Shown piece by piece: positions 27,329-35,822 of a DNA stretch of 64,000 bases. The position numbers and the translations under genes were made by a program. The notes beneath the pieces were generated by a model that ran no database searches, was not told where the DNA came from, and saw only the letters and a program-made list of their open reading frames with translations. Origin of the DNA: Paenibacillus tuaregi (lineage in GTDB: Bacteria > Bacillota > Bacilli > Paenibacillales > Paenibacillaceae); NCBI RefSeq assembly GCF_900086655.1, contig NZ_LT575476.1, forward strand, positions 744,465 to 808,464. Reading direction: 5' to 3'. Numbering within the stretch: the stretch's first letter is position 1; the number at the start of each line of letters is the position of its first letter.

Positions 27329-28591
27329 ATGGCACAAGGGGAGAACCCTGCTGTAGGGATGGAAGACATTGTACGGGCACATCATGTGCTAAGGGAAGTG
27401 GTGACCCGCACACCGCTCCAACTGGATCAGACGCTGTCTGCGAGGTATGACTGCCAGGTATATCTGAAAAGAGAGGACCTCCAGGTTGTCCGCTCCTTCA
27501 AAATCAGGGGCTCCTATAACCTGATCCGCAACCTGACTGAAGAACAGCGGGAGAAGGGCATTGTGTGCGCCAGCGCAGGCAATCACGCTCAAGGCTTCGC
27601 TTTGTCCTGCCACACGCTCGGGATACGCGGGCATATCTATATGCCAAGCACCACACCGAATCAGAAGGTGAAGCAGGTCAAGCGGTTTGGCGGAGCCGAT
27701 GTTGAGGTGATTCTCACCGGAGATACGTATGACGACGCTTATGCGGAGGCGATCAAAGCGTGCCGCGATCACGGCATGACGTTCGTGCATCCGTTTGATG
27801 ATCCGATGATCATTGCCGGGAACGGGACTATCGGTATGGAGATCATGGAGAATTTGAGCACTCCGGCTGATTATGTCTTTGTGACTATTGGTGGGGGTGG
27901 GCTGGCTGCCGGGATCGGTTCTTACTTGAAAATGGTCAGCCCCAACACCAAAGTTGTCGGAGTGGAGCCGCTGGGGGCAGCTTCCATGAGCGAAGCGCTT
28001 AAGGAGAAGCAGGTGGTTACTCTGGAATCGATCGACAAATTTGTCGATGGAGCGGCCGTGAAACGTGTGGGGGATTTGACCTATGAGATTTGCGCCAATG
28101 TACTTGATGATGTCGTGACCGTTCCGGAAGGCAAGGCCTGTACTTCGATCCTGGAGCTCTATAACGACAACGCTATTGTCGTAGAGCCTGCGGGATCACT
28201 GCCTGTGGCCGCACTCGACCTGTACCGCGAGGAAATCAAGGGCAAGACGGTGGTGTGTGTAATCAGCGGGGGCAATAATGATATCGACCGGATGCAGGAG
28301 ATTAAGGAACGCTCGCTAATTTACGAGGGATTGAAGCATTATTTCCTGATTAACTTCCCTCAGCGCGCCGGAGCTTTAAGGGAATTCCTACAGGATGTAC
28401 TGGGGCCGAATGACGATATTGCCCGCTTCGAGTATACGAAGAAGCATAACAAAGAGAATGGGCCGGCATTGATCGGTATTGAGCTGACATATCAAGAGGA
28501 CTATGTGCCGCTTATTGAGCGCATGAGAGCCAAGGGGATTGCCTTCACGGAACTCAACCGTGATTTGAATTTGTTTAATCTGTTAATTTAG
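27329..28591 (+). CDS. ilvA: threonine dehydratase (threonine ammonia-lyase)
   Basis: IlvA deaminates threonine to 2-oxobutanoate, the first step to isoleucine. The 420-residue PLP enzyme has VYLKREDLQVVRSFKIRGSYN with the PLP lysine in SFKIRG, the SAGNHAQGFAL motif and the phosphate loop FVTIGGGGLAAGIGSYL. A short C-terminal ACT-like domain (HYFLINFPQRAGALREFLQ) matches the short B. subtilis type (422). GAGGAGAGAG lies just before the ATG. No T-box leader is seen in the 262-base upstream region. A terminator follows 110 bases after the stop. Confidence 0.95.
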   Translation: MAQGENPAVGMEDIVRAHHVLREVVTRTPLQLDQTLSARYDCQVYLKREDLQVVRSFKIRGSYNLIRNLTEEQREKGIVCASAGNHAQGFALSCHTLGIRGHIYMPSTTPNQKVKQVKRFGGADVEVILTGDTYDDAYAEAIKACRDHGMTFVHPFDDPMIIAGNGTIGMEIMENLSTPADYVFVTIGGGGLAAGIGSYLKMVSPNTKVVGVEPLGAASMSEALKEKQVVTLESIDKFVDGAAVKRVGDLTYEICANVLDDVVTVPEGKACTSILELYNDNAIVVEPAGSLPVAALDLYREEIKGKTVVCVISGGNNDIDRMQEIKERSLIYEGLKHYFLINFPQRAGALREFLQDVLGPNDDIARFEYTKKHNKENGPALIGIELTYQEDYVPLIERMRAKGIAFTELNRDLNLFNLLI

Positions 28592-28700
28592 GATGACCGC
28601 CTGGAACCGAATGACGGGATAAGTAGTGGAAGCTAAGATGTAGTAAAAGTAAATGTAAAAGTAGGAGTTAAAAGCAAGGAGAAGAGTAAGAGTAAGAGTA

Positions 28701-28745
28701 AGAGCCTGCCGTTAAGGGGTCAGTCCCATTTAACAGCAGGCTCTA
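28701..28745 (+). terminator. terminator downstream of ilvA
   Basis: AGAGCCTGC-GTTAA pairs with TTAAC-GCAGGCTCT around a 14-base loop. It is preceded by a short GAGTAA hexamer run (three and a half copies). Few T follow, so efficiency is uncertain. Confidence 0.65.
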
Positions 28746-28866
28746 TTCATTGCGTCGTAAAGCTAAGCGCCCGGTCTGTGATATGGACGAGTGTGGACAC
28801 AGAACCAAGCCGACATATAGAGGTCACAAAGCACACCACAGACCACAAGTAACAGACAGTATGAAA

Positions 28867-29020
28867 AGTACATTATGTCACCACAGAAGCGTACTACAGC
28901 ATCAATAGTACTCATGTCATCACAAGCACACTACAGCATTAGAAGTACGTCATGTCACCACAAGCACACTACAGCATCAAAAGCACATCATATCAGCGCA
29001 AGTCACATCATGTTATTACA
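28867..29020 (+). repeat. degenerate ~38-bp tandem repeat
   Basis: Four diverged units start at 28867, 28907, 28944 and 28982 (steps 40, 37, 38). Each reads roughly AGTAC-ATCATGTCA, CCACAAGCACACTACAGC, ATCAA. Weaker CACAAGC/ATCACA words continue to about 29165. The strand is strongly A/C-rich and G-poor. Frames through it are artefacts. No function is evident. Apart from this and the ilvA terminator, 28592-29192 holds no gene. Confidence 0.65.
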
Positions 29021-29192
29021 AATATCGCAGCGTCAAAACATTACAGACGATTCACAATTCACAAGCAAGATCACAGATTACAAGCACCTCACAGCATGAT
29101 AGAACATCATCGCAATCCATCACATTATAAGGGCATCACACAAGCTAATCACAAGCAAACTAGCAACAAGTAAGCATTTCCGAAAGGTCTTT

Positions 29193-29897
29193 CTATGCCT
29201 CACCCGATGCTTGTCTTGGGCGTCCCGGCTTGCGCAGGAAGAAGAAACGCTGTCCGAGAAGGCCTACGATGAAGATGATCAGGCTGTCCCAAGGCGATAC
29301 GACAAAAGCCGGCAGGAAGATGACGAGCAGAACCCCAACGACCACAATGCCGCCCATGATGCCGATGTAAATGCCCATCTCTCTCGGGGTGAGTTTGGTG
29401 TGCTCGGCAGGCCTGCCCTTCTTGGATTCGGGCTTGAGGAACCGGGTCATTAGTTCGATAAGCAGGATTGAACCTACGGCGATAATCAGCAGGGTTGCGG
29501 TACTAATGCGCGTGTAAGTAAGATCACCGCCAAACCATTTACTGAAGAAGCCTGTAAGCATCATGATGAAGAACACCCAGGTGAGGGCCACCCAGGGAAT
29601 CATTGCGTAATATTTCACTTTATCCTTCATGCTTCGGGGCTGTCTGATGGACATATCCGCGACCAGCTGGGCGCAGTAGGCATTGGGGCTGTCTCCATAT
29701 AATTCCTGAATCGGACGGTTTCGGTTCTGGGCTTCCAGGATCTCCTTAGCCAGCCTGAGCAGCACTTCCTCGCCTTTGGCTTCCGCCAGGGAGCTTGAAC
29801 GCAAGCTTCGGACCATCTCCCCAAAGTAAGCGTCATTCTCCGGGGTCATATAATCCCTTAAGCGGTTAGTTTCCTTAATCATTTCGTGGATGTACAT
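29193..29897 (-). CDS. DUF1129 family membrane protein
   Basis: The 234-residue protein has a soluble helical N-terminal part (about residues 1-95, with LLRLAKEILEAQNRNRPIQE and YGDSPNAYCAQL). Four hydrophobic helices follow: PWVALTWVFFIMMLTGFF, ATLLIIAVGSILLIELM, IGIMGGIVVVGVLLVIFL and SLIIFIVGLLGQRFFFL. The end is basic (RKPGRPRQ). The pattern of a 90-residue helical head followed by paired membrane helices is that of DUF1129; function is unknown. GAGGAG lies about 15 bases before the ATG. It stands alone on the reverse strand. Confidence 0.78.
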   Translation of the reverse strand: MYIHEMIKETNRLRDYMTPENDAYFGEMVRSLRSSSLAEAKGEEVLLRLAKEILEAQNRNRPIQELYGDSPNAYCAQLVADMSIRQPRSMKDKVKYYAMIPWVALTWVFFIMMLTGFFSKWFGGDLTYTRISTATLLIIAVGSILLIELMTRFLKPESKKGRPAEHTKLTPREMGIYIGIMGGIVVVGVLLVIFLPAFVVSPWDSLIIFIVGLLGQRFFFLRKPGRPRQASGEA

Positions 29898-30501
29898 GGC
29901 TTTTTAAATTCTCCTCTTCGTGTATATTTGCTGTATACACTTATTTTCTAGGTGACTCGGCTATGAAATCCTATTATTACCATTCAGAACACTTCACAAC
30001 AATAGACCAGGATCGTACCGGTTAAGTAAGTTTACCGGAAATCCAGTGTTATTCTTGCCCAAAGTATACTTAAGGCGCTTTAAGTTCACAAGGGACCAGG
30101 GAAGTGTTCTGAAGTCGAAAAAGCAGGAAATCTGAATCACAAATTTTTACATATATAACAAAAAAGCTATCTTGAGATAGGGGATACGAGAATAACAGGC
30201 TGCGGACCAGGAACCCTGCCTCTTGCGAATCAGTACAATTTTCCCGGTAAAGCGATGTCAGGAATACCTGCCGAACTGATAACAGTTATTATGAACGAGA
30301 CAGACTCCAGCTATGTGCTGCCGCTTCCGTGCCTTAATGTCAATAAGTAATGGTAAGGCCACGATTGCTAGCTGGAAAAAGGATGCACAGATATATTTTA
30401 TCGAAATGTACTTAATTATATATAATAGTACAAAAATGTATTGATTATTTTTGATGCAGGTATATACTGTACTTATTACATTTATAGAGTATAAAATTTA
30501 T
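29898..30501. other. intergenic region between divergent genes, no gene seen
   Basis: About 600 bases between the DUF1129 gene and the ABC operon. The right third is very AT-rich with TATATAATAGTAC and TATATACTGTAC stretches and probably holds the ABC promoter. I see no open frame with a ribosome binding site. Confidence 0.5.
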
Positions 30502-30531
30502 GGGTGATATCCCGCTCGGTAAATATCACCC
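30502..30531 (+). promoter_or_regulatory. leader inverted repeat before the ABC operon
   Basis: GGGTGATAT (30502-30510) and ATATCACCC (30523-30531) are perfect 9-bp arms around 12 bases. They end 3 bases before the GGAGGGG ribosome binding site of the ABC ATPase. It could be the operator for the TetR-type regulator in the same operon, or an mRNA hairpin that controls translation. Confidence 0.55.
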
Positions 30532-30546
30532 TGGGAGGGGCTAGCC

Positions 30547-31434
30547 ATGCTGAAGGTGCAACGTTTAAGCAAGCAATTTGCAAATGGCAGGGGTGTATTT
30601 GATCTATCGTTCTCTGTAGAACGTGGGGAGGTATTTGGCTTCCTTGGACCGAACGGTGCAGGAAAGTCCACCACGATCCGTCACATCATGGGGTTTATGA
30701 AGCCGGATCAGGGATCGGTAGAGGTCAACGGACTGAACACCTGGGAGAAGCAGGGGAAGGTACAGAAATTCATGGGATACCTGCCTGGAGAGATTGCTTT
30801 TATGGAGGGCATGACTGGCCGGTCCTTTCTGGGCTTTATGAGCCGGATGCAGGGGTTAAAGGACACAGCCAGACGTGAGGAGCTTATTGAACGCCTACAG
30901 TTTGATGTAAATACCCCGATCCGCAAGATGTCCAAGGGGATGAAGCAGAAGGTGGGCATTGTTGCCGCGTTTATGCACCGGCCGGATGTCATTATTTTGG
31001 ATGAACCCACTTCAGGGCTTGATCCGCTTATGCAAAAGGTATTTGTTGAGCTTGTGCTTGAAGAGAAGAGGAGGGGCACGACATTTCTCATGTCCTCGCA
31101 CAGCTTCCCGGAGATTGAGTCTACTTGTGACCGGGCTGCCATTATAAAGGACGGCCGTTTGGTAGCGATCAACAATATTCATGATCTCCAGCAGATGCAG
31201 CGGAAGATCTTCGAGGTAGTCTTCCATAATCGTGAGGATGCGGAGCGGTTCGCAAGCTCGGGGATGCTTGAGATCGAGTCGCATTCTGATCTACGTGTAA
31301 GTGTGGCGGTGCAGGGCAATTATGATCTTTTTACGGCAGAGGCGGCAAAGTATAAGATCCGAAATATTGATATTCATACCCAGAGTCTGGAGCAGATCTT
31401 CATGAATTATTATGACCGGAAGGGGAATCAGTAG
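30547..31434 (+). CDS. ABC transporter ATP-binding protein
   Basis: The 295-residue ATPase has Walker A FLGPNGAGKSTTIRHIMG, the signature IRKMSKGMKQKVGIVAAFM, Walker B VIILDEPTSGLDPLM and the switch His in TTFLMSSHSFPEIE. A ~75-residue C-terminal extension follows, as in ABC-2 exporters of the CcmA/BcrA type. It drives the membrane partner encoded immediately downstream. Export of a drug, peptide or lipid is likely but the substrate is unknown. GGGAGGGG lies 6 bases before the ATG. The permease ATG directly follows the TAG. Confidence 0.93.
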   Translation: MLKVQRLSKQFANGRGVFDLSFSVERGEVFGFLGPNGAGKSTTIRHIMGFMKPDQGSVEVNGLNTWEKQGKVQKFMGYLPGEIAFMEGMTGRSFLGFMSRMQGLKDTARREELIERLQFDVNTPIRKMSKGMKQKVGIVAAFMHRPDVIILDEPTSGLDPLMQKVFVELVLEEKRRGTTFLMSSHSFPEIESTCDRAAIIKDGRLVAINNIHDLQQMQRKIFEVVFHNREDAERFASSGMLEIESHSDLRVSVAVQGNYDLFTAEAAKYKIRNIDIHTQSLEQIFMNYYDRKGNQ

Positions 31435-32247
31435 ATGAATCTCTCACTCTATGCACAAATGCTTAAGAACAACGCAAAGGGCATCTGCAGTTATGCGCTG
31501 GGCTCGGCCTTCTATATTATGTTGATGCTCTGGCTGTACCCGAGCATTGCGGAGCACACTCAGGTTATGAACGACCTGCTTAAGTCGATCCCTTCCGGAA
31601 TTACCAAGGCCTTTGGGCTTGAGAATGGAATGGGGGATCTGGAGTCGTTCCTCTCGGGGGAATATTATGGACTGATCTTTATCATAATTCTGTCTATCTT
31701 CAGCCTCATGATCTCCACCCAGCTGATGGCCCGCATGGTCGATCAGGGCTCTATGGCATATCTGCTGTCTACACCAACGACAAGAGCCCAGGTGGCAAGT
31801 ACCCAGGCCGCCGTGCTGATTACTGGTCTATTCATTATTATGGCAGCAACCACACTGGCCGGCTTTGCAGGGAATCTGCTGTTCATTTCTGATCCTGGGG
31901 CTTTTCATGCAGGTAATTTTCTTCGCCTCAATCTAATGGGCTTCCTGATGTTCTTTGCACTGAGCGGGGTAAGCTTTCTCGTATCCTCGGTATCGAATGA
32001 CGAGAAAAGGGCGATGTCGATATCCGGCGTGATCGTGATCGGCTCGTACTGTCTTGATCTGATTGGAAGGTTGAGCGAGCAGACCGGCTGGATGCGGAAT
32101 CTGTCGGTTTTCTCTCTGTTCAGACCTAGCGAGCTGGTTAAGGGAAGTGCGGAATGGACCGGACAGCTGTGGGTTCTGCTTGGCATTGGCGCTTTGTTCT
32201 TCATCCTTGCCGTGGTGCTGTTCAAGAGAAGAGACCTGCCGCTATAA
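31435..32247 (+). CDS. ABC-2 type transporter permease
   Basis: The 270-residue protein has six predicted membrane helices, among them AYLLSTPTTRAQVASTQAAV preceding a helix pair, LITGLFIIMAATTLAGFAG, LMGFLMFFALSGVSFLVSS and a final LLGIGALFFILAVVLF. A large segment after helix 1 (SIAEHTQVMNDLLKSIPSGI and LEDLESFLSGEYYG-like residues) is typical of ABC-2 permeases. It starts right after the ATPase stop, so the two are cotranscribed and likely form one exporter. Confidence 0.88.
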   Translation: MNLSLYAQMLKNNAKGICSYALGSAFYIMLMLWLYPSIAEHTQVMNDLLKSIPSGITKAFGLENGMGDLESFLSGEYYGLIFIIILSIFSLMISTQLMARMVDQGSMAYLLSTPTTRAQVASTQAAVLITGLFIIMAATTLAGFAGNLLFISDPGAFHAGNFLRLNLMGFLMFFALSGVSFLVSSVSNDEKRAMSISGVIVIGSYCLDLIGRLSEQTGWMRNLSVFSLFRPSELVKGSAEWTGQLWVLLGIGALFFILAVVLFKRRDLPL

Positions 32248-32483
32248 AAATGCAGGTTTAGAATCACAGTGGGTGCTCCCTTGGAAAAGCGGGTCCGTCC
32301 GGCCCCTCCGCGCGCTGCAGTGCTGGCTTGATTGTTATTGCCTGCTGGTTGTCACTGTACCCGGAAGGAGCCCTTCGGTCTTTATTTCGCTTCTTATATT
32401 TAATAAACTAAGGATAGAAGGCGGAAGGTTCATCCGGTACTTCTACCGATTCAGTTGAATAAATCCAAGGGAGCCAATATCCA

Positions 32484-33062
32484 TTGAAGGCAAAAGAAGA
32501 ACAAATTCTGCTTACGGCCCAGCGCCTGTTCTATGAGAAGGGGATCGCCGCTACGGGGATGGAAGAGATCGCTGAAGCTGTGCCCGTCTCGAAGATGACG
32601 ATCTATAAATATTTTGGCAGCAAGGAAGGCCTTTTGCAAAAAGTCATTGATCATCTGGTAGATGAGGCTAGCTGCGATTTTAAGAAGATGATGGATGAGT
32701 CGAAGGATACGCTTGAGCTGCTCCATAAGATGCTGCATTACCGGAAGATGGATGACATTTCTATGCTGTTCCTGAATGAGCTGGTGAGTGATTACCCTCA
32801 TATCGCCGAGAAGATCAGGGAGTATAGCGAGCAGCACATTATTACATCCTTTGAAAATGCGCTTTTCAAAGGACAGCAGATGGGGCAGATTCGAAAAGAC
32901 ATCTCCCCGCATCTGCTCGTGATGTACCTGATCTCCATGAAACAATTTCTGTTTCAATCCGGCAAGCTTGAGAACATCATGAACATGCGAACCCTGTCGG
33001 AGCAGATGCTGTCTCTGCTGTTCCACGGCATTGTGGCCAATCCGGCTGATCTCAGAGAGTAG
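32484..33062 (+). CDS. TetR/AcrR family transcriptional regulator
   Basis: The 192-residue protein has a TetR helix-turn-helix at residues 5-50: EQILLTAQRLFYEKGIAATG, then EIAEAVPVSKMTIYKYFGSK. A helical ligand domain follows, with a hydrophobic C-terminal helix (LSEQMLSLLFHGIV). The start is TTG with AAGGGAG about 11 bases upstream; no ATG lies before the domain. It follows the exporter genes by 236 bases and probably represses them when the substrate is absent. The inverted repeat at 30502 is the obvious candidate target. Confidence 0.88.
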   Translation: MKAKEEQILLTAQRLFYEKGIAATGMEEIAEAVPVSKMTIYKYFGSKEGLLQKVIDHLVDEASCDFKKMMDESKDTLELLHKMLHYRKMDDISMLFLNELVSDYPHIAEKIREYSEQHIITSFENALFKGQQMGQIRKDISPHLLVMYLISMKQFLFQSGKLENIMNMRTLSEQMLSLLFHGIVANPADLRE

Positions 33063-33138
33063 AGGACCGAACCGGGCTGGCGTTGTGTCCGCTGGGAGGA
33101 AGCGGAATAAAATAACTCCTTGTCTCTCACACTAGGTG

Positions 33139-33331
33139 AAATGAACTTTAAAAGTTAACCGATCTCAGCTTCGATCCCGAGTGATTCTGAAGAAGCAAAG
33201 CGTCCGCCTTTGTCTCCGAAATGCCCCTACTTGGATATCTGGTTCAAGCATTTCGGAGACAACAGCGGCCTTAAAGAACACTCGGCATCGCAACGCCCAA
33301 AAAGGTAACCTTCATAAGTTCATTTTATATA
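33139..33331 (+). repeat. structured hairpin repeat, copy A2 (MITE-like ends)
   Basis: It starts AAATGAACTTTAAAAGTTAA and ends GTAACCTTCATAAGTTCATT plus TTATA: imperfect inverted termini. The inner stem TGTCTCCGAAATGC (33211-33224) pairs perfectly with GCATTTCGGAGACA (33248-33261). The outer strands CGATCCCGAGTGATTCT and AGAACACTCGGCATCG pair as well. TAGGTGAAATGAA occurs at both ends (33133-33145 and 33330-33342), possibly a target duplication. No gene lies in 33063-33401. Confidence 0.82.
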
Positions 33332-33345
33332 GGTGAAATGAATTG

Positions 33346-33372
33346 GATTCAATTCAATTCAATTCAATTCAT
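33346..33372 (+). repeat. five-copy ATTCA microsatellite
   Basis: ATTCA is repeated five times directly after repeat copy A2 and 30 bases before the next gene. Slippage could change the promoter-to-start distance of that gene. Confidence 0.85.
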
Positions 33373-33401
33373 CCTCAATTTGGGACAAGGAGAATGCAGA
33401 C

Positions 33402-33725
33402 ATGAGCAAATTCAAATCGGAGCTTACCCGGCGCTACCTGCTGAACAGCAATTCACGTGAAGTGATGGACGAAGTGGTCAAGGACCATGAGGATGTGGAA
33501 TTCGGAGGCGATCCCGAGGCGGTGAGCGATATCCGTGCGATAAGAGGAACGGATTCCGACCGGAACTTGGTGATTGGCAAGAATGTGGAATTCGCGGATG
33601 AGGCTGACCTGACCGGCCGCTCTGGAGACGAGCTGGACCTGTCTAAGCATGGGAACGAATCGTTCCTGAACGAGTGGGATGGCAAGGAAGAGACACATGC
33701 AATGTATCGCCGTTCATATGAATAA
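33402..33725 (+). CDS. small acidic protein, unknown
   Basis: I do not recognise this 107-residue protein. It is soluble and acidic, begins MSKFKSELTRRYLLNSNSRE and contains DVEFGGDPEAVSDIRAIRG and the related VEFADEADLTGRSGDELDL, so it may hold two similar acidic segments. It ends ETHAMYRRSYE. AAGGAG sits 9 bases before the ATG. It is monocistronic. No membrane segment or cysteine is present. Confidence 0.7.
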   Translation: MSKFKSELTRRYLLNSNSREVMDEVVKDHEDVEFGGDPEAVSDIRAIRGTDSDRNLVIGKNVEFADEADLTGRSGDELDLSKHGNESFLNEWDGKEETHAMYRRSYE

Positions 33726-33852
33726 CAAGCTTTCGTTACCGTAAGGATTGACACCTTGTTCCGGTGATGCTAAGATGAGTTTAACTAATTCATATTAAAC
33801 TTATCGGATTTATGTATATATGTTTTACCGGAACAAGGAGGCGTCTGCAATT

Positions 33853-34683
33853 ATGGAGAGACAAATTGTGATTCATCATGGGAATGAAGAGATAACGGCC
33901 AGTGTCCATTACCCGGCTGAGGTTGCTAAGAAGAGCGGCCGCTGCAAGGACAGGGTGCCACTGGTTGTGATCTGCCACGGTTTCGTCGGCAGCCGCATCG
34001 GCGTTGACCGCTTGTTCGTGAAGACGGCCCGTGAACTGGCCGCAGAAGGTTATCTAGTGGTCCGTTTCGACTATATTGGGTGTGGTGAAAGCACGGGATA
34101 CTACGGCCGGGAAGGATTAGAATCCATGGTGAACCAGACGCGCACAGTGCTGGAGTATGTGCTCAATCTGGGTGATGTCGATCCGACGCGGGTTACGCTG
34201 CTTGGCCACAGTCTGGGGGGAGCGGTGGCACTCCTGACCGCAGTTCGGGACCGGCGTGTGAAGAATCTGGTGATGTGGTCCTCAGTAGGCTACCCGTTCA
34301 ACGATATTGTGAAGATCACGGAACGCAAGGTATACGATGATGCGGTGAAATACGGGCATTCCGATTATTTGGGGTATGAATTCACCCCAGTCTTCTTCGA
34401 GTCGTTGGGAATCTTTCAACCCTTCCAGGAGGCTATTAAATTCACTGGGGATGTGCTGGTCATTCACGGCACCTCCGATGATGTCATTCCTGTGGACTAT
34501 GCCTTCTTATTCCAAAAGGTGTTCTGGATGCGTCCGGAAGGGCGATGCGACAAGGAGATTATCTTTCAGGGCGACCATACCTTCTCGGTGGGGGACCATC
34601 GGAGCCAACTGCTTAAGCGGACTAAGGATTGGCTGAATGAGCAGGAGGCTGTACAGACTGATTGGCAGCATTGGATGATCTAA
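33853..34683 (+). CDS. alpha/beta hydrolase
   Basis: The 276-residue protein shows the fold: the oxyanion region VPLVVICHGFVGSRIGVDRL, the nucleophile elbow VTLLGHSLGGAVALL with the catalytic Ser, the acid strand DVLVIHGTSDDVIPVDYA and the catalytic His in FQGDHTFSVGDH. It resembles acyl-esterase or peptidase S9-like hydrolases of unknown substrate. The start at 33853 follows AAGGAGGCG by about 10 bases; an upstream in-frame ATG at 33820 lies before that ribosome binding site. It is monocistronic with a terminator downstream. Confidence 0.9.
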   Translation: MERQIVIHHGNEEITASVHYPAEVAKKSGRCKDRVPLVVICHGFVGSRIGVDRLFVKTARELAAEGYLVVRFDYIGCGESTGYYGREGLESMVNQTRTVLEYVLNLGDVDPTRVTLLGHSLGGAVALLTAVRDRRVKNLVMWSSVGYPFNDIVKITERKVYDDAVKYGHSDYLGYEFTPVFFESLGIFQPFQEAIKFTGDVLVIHGTSDDVIPVDYAFLFQKVFWMRPEGRCDKEIIFQGDHTFSVGDHRSQLLKRTKDWLNEQEAVQTDWQHWMI

Positions 34684-34698
34684 TGGGTAATGAAGAGG

Positions 34699-34744
34699 GC
34701 AGGCGTGTACCGCGGCAGTTGGGCGGTGGGCGTCTGCTTTTTTT
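34699..34744 (+). terminator. terminator of the hydrolase gene
   Basis: GCAGGCG pairs with CGTCTGC (one G-T pair), with an inner ACCGC/GCGGT stem, followed by seven T. Confidence 0.8.
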
Positions 34745-34976
34745 GCTGATGATAAGGAAGGGGAGGAATTAGCGGGCAGAGAGAAGGTTGATAGCGGTAA
34801 GCGCTAAAAACAAAAGCCGGTGGCGTTCATGGCAAAGGGAAAGGATATACTGTGCCTTTACCACTCTCAGCATATTTTCAGGTAGGCAGGCTTTTTTTCT
34901 CAGCTTAATTTCAGATAACTTAAGTAAGCTGATCTTGCATGCTAAGAGTAATGATTGAAGGAGTGAATGATGCCTT

Positions 34977-35648
34977 ATGAATAAAAGCCGAAAAGTGTTT
35001 ATCCCCGCCGTGCTGCTTGCTTTAGCCGCCTTGGGTTTGATCCTGTATGCTGTTGTCGGGCTTAAGGAGACAAGGCCTGCTCATATGAAGCCTCCAGCTT
35101 CCGCTTCCGCTGGGTCAGCTTCGGTGCAGCAGCCCGAAGACGCAGCAGGTGCCCCAGGCAGACCGAATCATCCGGACCATGGGGCAGAGGGAATCTATAA
35201 AAATCTCGGTACGGCTGCCGTGTTTCTCTCTGCTATCAGCTTTGCCTGGATCTGCCTGAAGAAGAAAAGACGTTCAGCCAGTAAATGGCTGCGTAAGGGA
35301 GCCAACCTGTTCTACGCCGTGCATACGTATGCCGGTTACCTGGCTGTGCTTCTGATTGTGGTGCATGGGATTTATTTCTTGATCAAAGGCAGCCATCAAG
35401 ATGCGATATACACCGGGATAGCGGCATTTGCCCTGCTGCTGGCCGGGGGAGTGTACGGCTTCCTGATCAGACGTGTGAGAAACAAGTATATGCGGGTAAT
35501 CCATTTGGGATTAGGATCAGCGTTCCTTGCCGCTTGTCTTGTTCATGCGGGAGGTTCAGCTTTTCTTGCCGCCGGAGGAATTGTTGTGCTGTGGGTTTTG
35601 GTTGGCATCTTGGACCGTACCGCTGTGGCCCCGCAGACTGCGGCTTAA
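34977..35648 (+). CDS. membrane protein with four helix-borne histidines, possible heme protein
   Basis: I do not recognise a named family. The 223 residues have an N-terminal membrane helix (FIPAVLLALAALGLILYAVV), an Ala/Pro/Ser-rich outer linker ending HPDHGAEG, then four or five more helices. Two helices carry paired histidines: VHTYAGYLAVLLIVVHGIYF and VIHLGLGSAFLAACLVHAGG, each pair 14-15 residues apart. That spacing places both on the same helix face, as in cytochrome b and ferric-reductase-like proteins, so bis-heme binding is plausible but unproved. GAAGGAG precedes the start. It lies upstream of, but not overlapping, a LigB-type dioxygenase gene. Confidence 0.75.
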   Translation: MNKSRKVFIPAVLLALAALGLILYAVVGLKETRPAHMKPPASASAGSASVQQPEDAAGAPGRPNHPDHGAEGIYKNLGTAAVFLSAISFAWICLKKKRRSASKWLRKGANLFYAVHTYAGYLAVLLIVVHGIYFLIKGSHQDAIYTGIAAFALLLAGGVYGFLIRRVRNKYMRVIHLGLGSAFLAACLVHAGGSAFLAAGGIVVLWVLVGILDRTAVAPQTAA

Positions 35649-35822
35649 TACAAGGGTGCATGTCCTTTATCCTAGGCGGCTGTTATATGGTTAGAGATCG
35701 GGCCATAATGATCATAATGAACCCGTAAGCACGGACCTTACAGGATATGTGGTATTCTGCTGCGGGAAGCGATACAATGAAGATGTACCTATATTTTTTG
35801 GCGCAAGGAGGTTGGCATTATC

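Noticed and set aside
28592..29192. DnaA-box array like the one at 40.2 kb
   Set aside because: The units contain no TTATNCACA matches on either strand that I can find.
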